NCBI GenBank assembly: GCA_964245885.1
Contig: CAXTOX010000042.1
Span: 1 to 28,914, forward strand
Direction of reading: 5' to 3'
Source of the DNA: CAHJWO01 sp964245885
GTDB taxonomy: Bacteria; Verrucomicrobiota; Verrucomicrobiia; Chthoniobacterales; SZAS-18
DNA: 28,914 bases
The notes under the pieces were generated by a model. It searched no databases, was not told the DNA's origin, and saw only the letters and a program-made list of their open reading frames with translations. Below are positions 7,830-14,435 of this stretch, in pieces. Positions within the stretch are counted from its first letter, which is position 1. Each line of letters begins with the position of its first letter. The translations under genes were made by a program, and so were the position numbers.

Positions 7830-8819
7830 TCACATCAACACGAGCGCCTTCAGGAAACCCTCCGGTCTCTCCGCGCTCAGCTTCAGGGCTTCGTCCAAAC
7901 TGCCCAACGGGAAACGATGGCTGTAAAGCGGCCGGGGGTTGAGCGTGCCTGCCTGCACGTCTTCCACGGCGCGCCCCATGCCGTCAAGATACACCTGCGG
8001 GTCACGCTCGTGCGCGTTGATCACGTCAAGTCCGCGCCAGTTCCAGAGCTGCATGTTGACTTGCCGTGGTCCGTCCTGATGGTAGCCCGCGACGACGAGG
8101 CGGCCACGTTCCCGGGTGAGTTCGGCCGCGAGGTCGAGCGGCCACGGCTTGCCGGTCGCTTCGATCACCACGTCACAGAACCTACCGCCAGTCAGCGTCT
8201 TGACCTCCTCGATGATGCGCCAGTGGTCGTCCATCGCGACCGTGTGCGCGGCACCCATCTCGCGCGCGAATTGCAGGACCGATTCCCGCCGCGCCAGCGC
8301 GACCACCCGCGCCCCGGCGGCGCTCGCCAGTTGCACGAGCAGCAACCCGAGGAACCCGACCCCGACGACCGCCACGGTGTCGCCCGCCCGGACCGCGCTG
8401 CGCCGGAAGATGTTCACCGCGCAGCCCAGCGGCTCGGCGGGGAAAGGCTCGGCGTCGAGCGCGGACGGCAAGCGCACGACCGCGCCCACGTCGGCCACAT
8501 CGTATTCCGCGTAGGCATGGCCGGAGAGCATCGCCACGCGTTCACCGGGCGCGAAGCCCGTCACCGCTTCCCCGAGCATGGCTACCCGGCCCCAGCCCTC
8601 GTGGCCCAGTGCGCCGGGTTCCATCGGGTAGTTGAACCACGGCTTGCCTTCCCACGGCGGCACGTTGGACACGCAGACGCCGCAGCCTTCCAGCTTCACG
8701 AGAATCTGTCCGGCGGCGGGCGCGGGCACGGAGGCGTCACGCATTTCGAGCTTGCCCGGAGCGGCCACCACGGCAGCGACCATCGTCGTCGGCAAAGTTT
8801 GGGCGGCGGGGGCAGTCAT
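7830..8819 (-). CDS. Zinc-binding medium-chain dehydrogenase
   Basis: A 329-residue MDR-superfamily alcohol/polyol dehydrogenase. Catalytic-zinc candidates are Cys49 in GCGVCVSN, His73-Glu74 in GHEGWG and Cys133 in EPLGCAVN. The NAD(P)-binding motif GVGFLG is at 153-158. The structural-zinc lobe with four closely spaced cysteines of classical alcohol dehydrogenases is absent; the region after residue 85 has no cysteine. Start ATG 8819 leaves 11 nt after the epimerase stop; the frame is open to 8891 but overlaps the epimerase end. In this operon it may oxidise a sugar or cyclitol hydroxyl, for instance to an inosose or ketosugar, which is inference from context only. Confidence 0.82.
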   Translation of the reverse strand: MTAPAAQTLPTTMVAAVVAAPGKLEMRDASVPAPAAGQILVKLEGCGVCVSNVPPWEGKPWFNYPMEPGALGHEGWGRVAMLGEAVTGFAPGERVAMLSGHAYAEYDVADVGAVVRLPSALDAEPFPAEPLGCAVNIFRRSAVRAGDTVAVVGVGFLGLLLVQLASAAGARVVALARRESVLQFAREMGAAHTVAMDDHWRIIEEVKTLTGGRFCDVVIEATGKPWPLDLAAELTRERGRLVVAGYHQDGPRQVNMQLWNWRGLDVINAHERDPQVYLDGMGRAVEDVQAGTLNPRPLYSHRFPLGSLDEALKLSAERPEGFLKALVLM

Positions 8820-8830
8820 CACGGCAACAA

Positions 8831-9904
8831 TCAGGCCAGGGCGTTTTCCAGATTCGGCACGGTGGCGAGATGCGGCTGCAACTTTAACCACTGGTACAAC
8901 TCGGTCACCCCCTCGCGGATCTCGTGCTTCGGCGTCCAGCCGGTCGCTGCGTGGAAGCGGCCGAAGTCGCTCACGTAATAACGCTGGTCACCTGGACGCC
9001 AGTCGTTCCACTGCACGGCAGGGCGGCTGCCGTGGAGTTCCTCGATGCGGTCGAGCAACTCCAGCAGACTGACCGTGTTGGCAACGCCGCCACCGATGTT
9101 GAACACCTGGCCGGACAGGTCGGCGATCCGTTCCTCCGCGAGCAGGAAAGCGTCGATCAGATCATCGACGAAGAGCACGTCGCGCACCTGCTTGCCGTCG
9201 CCGTAGAGCGTGACGGATTGCTTGCGCAAAGCCTGGATCAGGAAATGCGCCAGCCAGCCCTGATCCTCCGTGCCGCACTGGTGCGGACCGTAGATGCAAC
9301 TCATCCGAAACACAGCCGCACGCAGCCCGAACGTCCGCGCGTAATCGAGCACGTACTGGTCGGCCGCGCCCTTCGAGCAGCCGTAAGGACTGTAGAAATC
9401 CAGCGGCCGGCGCTCGGAGATGCCACGGGCGCGCACCTGTTCGTCGCACGGGTCATAGCGGTCCCTCTGCAAGCGGAACTCCATGTCTTCCAGGCTGCCG
9501 TAAACCTTGTTCGTGGACGTGAAGAACACCGGCGAAGCGTTTTCCTGCGCGCGCAGGGCTTCGAGCACGTTCAGCGTGCCCCGTGCGTTGATCTCAAAAT
9601 CATCCACCGGGGAAAGGAGGCTGCCGGTCACGGCCACCTGGGCGGCGAAATGGAACACCGCCGAGGTTCCTTCGACCGCCGCCGCCAAGCGTTCGGCGTC
9701 GCGCACGTCCTCGACCTCCACGCTCACGAGGTCGCCGTGGGTTTCGCACAACCACGCGGCGTTCCGCTCGACGCCTGCGCGTGAGAGATTGTCGTAGATC
9801 ACCACCCGCCGCCCGGCGCTGCAAAGGCGATGGGCCAGGTTGCACCCGACGAAACCCGCTCCGCCCGTGATCAGCACGGGCGCTCCTTCCGCCAGCGTCT
9901 TCAT
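8831..9904 (-). CDS. NAD-dependent epimerase, CDP-paratose 2-epimerase-like
   Basis: A 357-residue extended SDR enzyme. The NAD motif GGAGFVG is at residues 14-20. Catalytic Tyr174 and Lys178 sit in YSPYGCSKGAADQYV, with Ser/Thr in FFTSTNKVYG at 128-137. The blocks FRMSCIYGPHQCGTEDQGWLAHF, DVLFVDDL and WNDWRPGDQRYYVSD are characteristic of the CDP-paratose/tyvelose 2-epimerase branch. It acts on a nucleotide sugar in the cytosol; the exact nucleotide and sugar are uncertain. ATG 9904 overlaps the stop of the preceding epimerase gene as ATGA. Confidence 0.85.
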   Translation of the reverse strand: MKTLAEGAPVLITGGAGFVGCNLAHRLCSAGRRVVIYDNLSRAGVERNAAWLCETHGDLVSVEVEDVRDAERLAAAVEGTSAVFHFAAQVAVTGSLLSPVDDFEINARGTLNVLEALRAQENASPVFFTSTNKVYGSLEDMEFRLQRDRYDPCDEQVRARGISERRPLDFYSPYGCSKGAADQYVLDYARTFGLRAAVFRMSCIYGPHQCGTEDQGWLAHFLIQALRKQSVTLYGDGKQVRDVLFVDDLIDAFLLAEERIADLSGQVFNIGGGVANTVSLLELLDRIEELHGSRPAVQWNDWRPGDQRYYVSDFGRFHAATGWTPKHEIREGVTELYQWLKLQPHLATVPNLENALA

Positions 9905-11022
9905 ACTGCCAGCCCCCGCCGTTGCAGTTCACGCGAGGCGTCGGCGGCGCGGTCGGTTGGCGTCTGGCCTTCCAGCCATTCCGCGAGTTCCTCCAAGCCG
10001 TCCTCCAGCGAGACCTGCGGTTCGTAGCCGAGGACCTCGCGGGCCAGCGAGATGTCCGCGAAGCAGTTGCGGATGTCGCCGACGCGGCACTTGCCGACGA
10101 TCTCCGGTTCGAGGTGGCTCTTGCCGAGGACGCGCGCCATCTTTTCGGCGATCTCGCGCACGGAATAGTCCGCGCCGCTGCCGACGTTGAAAACGTGGTC
10201 CGACGCCCCCGGCGTTTCCAGCGCCAGCCGGCAGGCCTGGGCGATGTCGCGCACGCTGACGAAATCGCGCCGCTGCTCGCCGTCCTCGTTGATGAGCGGC
10301 GGCTTGTCGTTGAGGTAGCGCGCGGCGAAGATCGCCAGCACGCCCGTGTACGGGTTGGAAAGCGCCTGCCGGGTGCCATAGATGTTGAAAAAACGCAGGG
10401 CCACCGTCGGGATGCCGTAAGCCCGGCCGACCGTCAGGCAGAGCCGTTCCTGGTAGTATTTGGAGAGTGCGTACACCGAGGGCAGGCTCGGGTGCTTGGT
10501 CTCGGGCGTGCCGACGGGCGTGAGCGCCTCGCCGGAGTCGTCGCGCACTTCCCAGTCGTGCGCGCGGAGTTGTTCGAGCGAACGTTCGCGGCCTTCGCGG
10601 AGCGTGCCGTCCGCGCGGCGGTAGAGTCCCTCGCCGTAGATGCTCATGCTCGAAGCGACGACGAGGCGTTCCAGCGGACGCTGGGCCAACGCTTCGAGCA
10701 GGACCGCCGTGCCGTCGGCGTTGATGTTCGTGTAGTGGACGATCTCGTACATGCTCTGGCCGACGCCCACCGCCGCGGCGAAGTGGTACACGGCGCTGAC
10801 GCCGTCCAGCGCCAGGCGCACGGTCTTGGCGTCGCGCACGTCCCCGGCGATGATCTCCGCGTCGGCCGGGAGGTAGGCAGGGCGTTCCCCGTTCTCGCCG
10901 TGGACCTGCGGCGCGAAGTTATCCAGCAGGCGAACCTCGTACCCGCGCGCCAGAAGTTCGTCGGCGAGGTGTGAACCCACAAAACCGCCGCCGCCAGTGA
11001 TTAAAACTCTTTTCGCTGCCAT
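9901..11022 (-). CDS. NAD-dependent sugar epimerase, dTDP-L-rhamnose 4-epimerase-like
   Basis: A 373-residue extended SDR, first gene of the ten-gene operon. The NAD motif GGGGFVG is at residues 10-16. SSMSIYGEG is at 124-132 and the catalytic Tyr184-XXX-Lys188 lies in VYALSKYYQE. FFNIYGTRQALSNPYTGV, RRDFVSVRDIAQA and FNVGSGADYSV complete the nucleotide-sugar epimerase pattern. The roughly 45-residue insert between the Ser and Tyr motifs is typical of the branch often annotated as dTDP-L-rhamnose 4-epimerase, though UDP-glucose 4-epimerase-type activity cannot be excluded. Start ATG 11022 is chosen because MAAKRVLITGG is the usual SDR N-terminus; the frame stays open to 11553 but without recognisable sequence. 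A promoter candidate lies about 70 bp upstream. Confidence 0.85.
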   Translation of the reverse strand: MAAKRVLITGGGGFVGSHLADELLARGYEVRLLDNFAPQVHGENGERPAYLPADAEIIAGDVRDAKTVRLALDGVSAVYHFAAAVGVGQSMYEIVHYTNINADGTAVLLEALAQRPLERLVVASSMSIYGEGLYRRADGTLREGRERSLEQLRAHDWEVRDDSGEALTPVGTPETKHPSLPSVYALSKYYQERLCLTVGRAYGIPTVALRFFNIYGTRQALSNPYTGVLAIFAARYLNDKPPLINEDGEQRRDFVSVRDIAQACRLALETPGASDHVFNVGSGADYSVREIAEKMARVLGKSHLEPEIVGKCRVGDIRNCFADISLAREVLGYEPQVSLEDGLEELAEWLEGQTPTDRAADASRELQRRGLAV

Positions 11023-11091
11023 CGTTGCTTTGTTCCCTGCGAATACGTCAGCCGGTGTGTTTTGTATGCTTTGCCCTGGCTGATTCCTTTG

Positions 11092-11121
11092 ATGAAAAAC
11101 AGTTTCGCTCCGCCCTGTCAA
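11092..11121 (-). promoter_or_regulatory. Candidate sigma-70 promoter of the glycoconjugate operon
   Basis: On the minus strand a perfect -35 TTGACA (11121-11116) is followed after 18 bp by TTTCAT (11097-11092), four of six matches to TATAAT. This would give a leader of about 60 nt before the first epimerase ATG at 11022. Seen by eye; no start site data. Confidence 0.4.
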
Positions 11122-11312
11122 CAGACGCTTTGTACGGCAGCAGAATCCCTTCGGAAACTGCCCCGCTGTTCCTGTCGGAGCGAAGGGCCTGATACGACCT
11201 CGGTGGAAAGGCTGGATGTACAAACCTTCGAAAAGCGTGTTTTTTCCAACCGGTTGAAGAAGCAGCGCCCAGCCCGTCATCCCTCTGCCAGCGGCAGCCG
11301 CGTCTGAGAAAA

Positions 11313-11360
11313 CGTGTGAGAATCTTCTGAACAGGCCGTTGCGGCGGGACTTCTCACACG
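11313..11360 (-). terminator. Inverted repeat downstream of gatA
   Basis: Perfect 10-bp arms, CGTGTGAGAA (11313-11322) and TTCTCACACG (11351-11360), with a 28-nt loop. Read on the minus strand the second arm is followed by TTTTCTC, so it may act as a terminator for gatCA. A second, 5-bp stem (GCTCT/AGAGC, 11360-11372) directly abuts the gatA stop codon. The long loop makes the call tentative. Confidence 0.4.
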
Positions 11361-11372
11361 CTCTCCGAGAGC

Positions 11373-12842
11373 CTACCCCGCAGCCACCGGCGCGCGCCGC
11401 AGGTGCCAGTCGGTGCTCTGCTCGTAGGCGTGCGCGATTTTCAGCATTCGCGCCTCGTCGAACGACGGGCCGATGAGTTGCAACCCGACGGGCAGCGCAT
11501 TGCCACCCGTGTTTTCCCCCTGCGCGAAACCGCACGGGATGCTCACCCCGCACACGCCGCCGATATTCGCGGCGATGGTGAAAATATCCGCCAGGTACAT
11601 CGCCAACGGATCGGAGCGTTCGCCGAGCCGGAACGCCGGCACCGGCGAGGTCGGGCAGATCAGCGCGTCCACCTTTTCAAACGCCCGCTCGAAGTCCTGC
11701 CGGATCAACGTGCGCACCTTCTGCGCCCGAACGTAATACTGGTCGTGGTAGCCGCTGCTGAGCACGTATGTACCGAGGATGATGCGGCGCTTGACCTCCG
11801 GCCCGAAACCTTCCTCGCGGGTGCGGCCGTAGAGTTCGAGCAGGCCGGTGGTGTCCTTCGCGCGCCGGCCGTAGCGCACGCCGTCGAACCGCGCGAGGTT
11901 CGCCGACGCCTCCGCCGTCGCGACGATGTAATAGACGGCGACCGCGTACTCCGTGTGCGGCAGCGACACCTCCACGATCTCCGCGCCGAGCTTCGTGTAC
12001 TGGTCCACGGCGGCGCGCACCGCCGCTTCCACCTGCGGGTCGATGCCGCCGATGAAGTATTCCTTCGGGAGACCGATGCGCACGCCCTTGATGTCGCCCG
12101 TCAGTCCCGCCACGTAGTCGGGCACCGGCTGGTCGAGCGTCGTGGAATCGTGCGGGTCCACCCCGGCCATGACCCCGAGCAGCAACGCCGCGTCCTCGAC
12201 GGTCTTGGTGATCGGTCCCGCCTGGTCGAGCGACGAGGCGAACGCCACCAATCCATACCGCGAAACCCGTCCGTAGCTGGGTTTCAGCCCGACGACGCCG
12301 CACAACGCGGCCGGCTGGCGAATGGAACCGCCCGTGTCCGTGCCGAGCGCGGCGAACGCTTCGTGCGCGGCGACCACCGCCGCCGACCCGCCGCTGGAAC
12401 CGCCGGGTACGCGGTCGGTGTCCCACGGGTTGCGGGTCAACTGCATCCCGCTGTTTTCGGTCGAGCTGCCCATGGCGAACTCGTCCATGTTCGCGCGGCC
12501 GAAGGGGATCGCCCCCGCCGCGCGGAGCCGGGCAATCACCGTGGCGTCGTACGGCGCGGTGTAGCCGGTGAGGATCTTCGACGCGCAGCCGCACGGGTGA
12601 CCGGCCACGCTGATCACATCTTTAATGGCAACCGGCACGCCGCCGAGCGGCAGGTTCACGTCGGCGGTTTCCGCCTGCCGGCGTGCGTCTGCGAGGTCCG
12701 TGGAAAGATAGCCGCCGAGCGCCGGGTCCACCGCCGCAATGCGGTCCGCGAGGGCGTCGAGCGCCTCGCGCGGGGTCAGCTCACGCTGCCGCAACCGCTT
12801 TTGGAGGCCCGTGGCGGTTTCAAAAACGAGGTCGTTGCTCAT
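11373..12842 (-). CDS. gatA: Asp-tRNA(Asn)/Glu-tRNA(Gln) amidotransferase subunit A
   Basis: A 489-residue amidase-signature enzyme. As GatA it releases ammonia from glutamine for the GatB-catalysed transamidation of misacylated Glu-tRNA(Gln) or Asp-tRNA(Asn). The Ser-cisSer-Lys triad is visible: Lys in GGVPVAIKDVI, the cis-Ser in PGGSSGGSAA and the nucleophile Ser in TDTGGSIRQPAA. NMDEFAMGSSTENS and the C-terminal LPVGLQLIGPSFDE are typical of GatA. Start ATG 12842 shares one base with the gatC stop (TGATG); a GTG at 12845 just upstream is possible. gatB is not in the window. Confidence 0.96.
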   Translation of the reverse strand: MSNDLVFETATGLQKRLRQRELTPREALDALADRIAAVDPALGGYLSTDLADARRQAETADVNLPLGGVPVAIKDVISVAGHPCGCASKILTGYTAPYDATVIARLRAAGAIPFGRANMDEFAMGSSTENSGMQLTRNPWDTDRVPGGSSGGSAAVVAAHEAFAALGTDTGGSIRQPAALCGVVGLKPSYGRVSRYGLVAFASSLDQAGPITKTVEDAALLLGVMAGVDPHDSTTLDQPVPDYVAGLTGDIKGVRIGLPKEYFIGGIDPQVEAAVRAAVDQYTKLGAEIVEVSLPHTEYAVAVYYIVATAEASANLARFDGVRYGRRAKDTTGLLELYGRTREEGFGPEVKRRIILGTYVLSSGYHDQYYVRAQKVRTLIRQDFERAFEKVDALICPTSPVPAFRLGERSDPLAMYLADIFTIAANIGGVCGVSIPCGFAQGENTGGNALPVGLQLIGPSFDEARMLKIAHAYEQSTDWHLRRAPVAAG

Positions 12843-13129
12843 CACTCGATCACTTTGGTGACGACGAACAGGTCGTTCGCCTGCCGCGGCGCATTGGCGA
12901 GGGCTTCTTTAGGCGTGAAGGACGGCTGGGCGGTGTCGTCGCGGAAGACGTTGAACACCGCGCTGGCGTGCGCGGTCGGTTCGACGGCGCTGACATCCAC
13001 CTGTCGGAGCGCTTCGACGAAGGTGAGCACATCGGAAAGCTGCGCTTGGTATTTGGCGATCTCGTCCTCGCTCAGTTCGAGCCGGGCGAGACGTGCGACG
13101 TAGCGGACATCCAGTTCAGGGGCAGCCAT
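12842..13129 (-). CDS. gatC: Asp-tRNA(Asn)/Glu-tRNA(Gln) amidotransferase subunit C
   Basis: A 95-residue GatC, the small subunit that holds GatA and GatB together. VRYVARLARLELSEDEI at residues 8-24 is the family signature, and the C-terminal half contains ANAPRQANDLFVVTKVIE, the usual ending. Length is normal. It is coupled to gatA by a one-base stop/start overlap. The start codon lies 5 bp from one arm of a heptanucleotide inverted repeat, and the sequence before it is pyrimidine-rich on the coding strand, with no Shine-Dalgarno motif. Confidence 0.95.
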   Translation of the reverse strand: MAAPELDVRYVARLARLELSEDEIAKYQAQLSDVLTFVEALRQVDVSAVEPTAHASAVFNVFRDDTAQPSFTPKEALANAPRQANDLFVVTKVIE

Positions 13130-13134
13130 GGAAG

Positions 13135-13244
13135 AAAAGGCGGAAGGCAGAAGGCGGAAGGAGAAGAGGGCGAAAAGTGAAAGAGTCGCAGACGATCCGC
13201 AAGTGGTTTCTGTTTTCTCCTTCTACCTTCTGCCTTCTGCTTTT
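13135..13244. repeat. Inverted pair of 7-nt tandem repeats, copy 1
   Basis: The arm at 13135-13166 consists of heptamers of the AGAAGGC type. The arm at 13215-13244 carries the complement (TTCTGCC type). The arms match over about 30 nt with two small interruptions, around a 48-nt loop. One arm runs into the stop codon of the 116-aa gene, the other stops 5 nt before the gatC start, so the element fills the whole gap. Confidence 0.85.
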
Positions 13245-13593
13245 ACAGGTACTTGTACAGTGCCCAGACGATCAGCAGGAGAACCACGCTCAACAAAGCG
13301 AACGTCTGGAGCCGGCCTTCCTGCCGCTCCGCGCGCAGCACCACCTTCTTCGGCGGCCGGCGGCGCTCGCCCTGCCGCTTGCCCGCGGGGGCTTGCGCCG
13401 CACCCGCGCTAGCCGCTATTCCGTTGATCCGGTAGCCCGGCGGCCGGGCCTCGCTGATCGTGCGGTTCAAGGCCGCCATCTTCTCCTCGATCTGGCGTTG
13501 CCGCTCCTGGAGGAGACGTTTCTCCGAGTCGAGCGCACTCAGGGACGGCGCGTTCTTGCCGGATTTGCTCTTGGACTTACGGGGCGTGGGCAT
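13243..13593 (-). CDS. Small C-tail-anchored protein, unknown
   Basis: A 116-residue hypothetical protein with no recognised family. The N-terminus is Lys/Ser-rich, residues about 20-48 look like a short coiled coil (LDSEKRLLQERQRQIEEKMAAL), the middle is basic (GKRQGERRRPPKKVV) and residues about 97-114 form a single hydrophobic helix ending in YKYL. This predicts a membrane anchor at the C-terminus with the basic domain in the cytoplasm. ATG 13593; the stop lies in one arm of the heptamer repeat. It follows another C-tail-anchored coiled-coil gene at a distance of 51 nt, so the two may form one complex. Confidence 0.65.
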   Translation of the reverse strand: MPTPRKSKSKSGKNAPSLSALDSEKRLLQERQRQIEEKMAALNRTISEARPPGYRINGIAASAGAAQAPAGKRQGERRRPPKKVVLRAERQEGRLQTFALLSVVLLLIVWALYKYL

Positions 13594-13644
13594 GAAAGGA
13601 CGAAAACAACCGTCGGCGAACGAGAGAGAGGCGACCTCGGCGGC

Positions 13645-14376
13645 TCAGTGCGAGCCGCCGGAACCCAGCGCGATGTAGCAGAGCACCATCAGCAGGAGAA
13701 AACCCAGCACGAGCAGCGGCAGCGTGAACGCCACGCCAGCCTTCAGCCAGTAGGAAAAATGATGGTCGTTCTGTTCGCCAAACAGCGCCGCGTAGGAGCT
13801 TTGCTCGCCCGACGCGCTGCCCTCGGCCGCACCGTTGTCCTTGGACGCGTCGGCGGCGAACCGCGCCTTCTGCTGGTTGTAGTCCGTGCGGGCGTGGTCG
13901 ACCATGCCCAGGGCGCGGCTGAGTTCGCGCTGGAGATCGGCGCTGGCCCAGCCTTTGGGGTTGATGGATTCGAGTGCCGCGAGGTGGCTGCCGAACGCCT
14001 CGTTCGTGCTGTGGAGTTGCTCGACGCGCTTCTGCGCCTCGCCGGTCTGGCGTTCGACCGCCACGAGCGCGCGGGAGAGCTTTTCGATCATCTCCTGACG
14101 GCCCTGCTCCAGTTCGTCCTGGCGGCGGCTGAGTTCTTCGAGTTCGCGCTTCTGGCGTTCGATCTGCTCCTGCTGACGGCGGAGCGTGAGGAGTTGCTCC
14201 TGCGCTTTTTGCACCTCGTTGCCGATGCGCTCGGCGCTGGGGGCGGATTGGCGCGCCGCCGCGGGTGCGGGGATGGGAACGGCGGCGATTTCCTCCTCGT
14301 CCGGCGGTTCGTAGGCCGGCGCGGGCGCGGGGGTTTGGGGGGTCGGGTCGATGGGGCGGCCGTAGCGTTCTGCCAT
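13645..14376 (-). CDS. Coiled-coil protein with C-terminal membrane anchor
   Basis: A 243-residue hypothetical protein. Residues 8-45 are Pro/Ala-rich. Residues about 48-125 form a long coiled coil rich in Gln, Glu and Arg. The C-terminus has a hydrophobic segment at about 213-236 (FTLPLLVLGFLLLMVLCYIA). No enzyme motif is visible; it looks like a structural or scaffolding membrane protein. ATG 14376 is chosen because the frame further upstream runs antisense-like through the permease gene and has arginine-rich shadow composition. It lies 59 nt after the permease gene on the same strand. Confidence 0.65.
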   Translation of the reverse strand: MAERYGRPIDPTPQTPAPAPAYEPPDEEEIAAVPIPAPAAARQSAPSAERIGNEVQKAQEQLLTLRRQQEQIERQKRELEELSRRQDELEQGRQEMIEKLSRALVAVERQTGEAQKRVEQLHSTNEAFGSHLAALESINPKGWASADLQRELSRALGMVDHARTDYNQQKARFAADASKDNGAAEGSASGEQSSYAALFGEQNDHHFSYWLKAGVAFTLPLLVLGFLLLMVLCYIALGSGGSH

Positions 14377-14435
14377 GCCTCTATAAAGGCCGGAACCCGC
14401 CCCTTCCGCAAGCGGCATCACGCGGAATTTTCGGA

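Larger units (their letters stand above)
11023..11372. other. Intergenic region between gatA and the glycoconjugate operon
   Basis: 350 bp without a convincing gene. It holds the candidate promoter for the downstream operon and a 10-bp inverted repeat after gatA. A plus-strand open frame at 11062-11307 has no recognisable family or ribosome binding site and is not called. No riboswitch was recognised. Confidence 0.6.

Noticed and set aside
7637..7833. GTG 7833 as the GT4 start (would give a GTGA overlap)
   Set aside because: Its frame encodes Arg-rich nonsense, whereas the neighbouring frame encodes a clear glycosyltransferase N-terminus.
11040..11300. Cobalamin or other riboswitch upstream of the epimerase operon
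   Set aside because: GC-rich stems are visible, but no conserved riboswitch box could be identified on either strand.
11062..11307. Plus-strand open frame of 81 residues in the operon's upstream region
   Set aside because: No family, no ribosome binding site, and it overlaps the candidate promoter of the minus-strand operon.
11023..11553. Upstream extension of the first epimerase frame
   Set aside because: No recognisable sequence, and it would run into gatA; MAAKRVLITGG at 11022 is the normal SDR start.
11403..13103. Plus-strand open frame of 566 residues opposite gatA/gatC
   Set aside because: Arg/His/Val-rich antisense shadow of well-supported genes in GC-rich DNA.
13135..13244. CRISPR-like array
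   Set aside because: Units are 7 nt, contiguous and without spacers, and the second arm is inverted.
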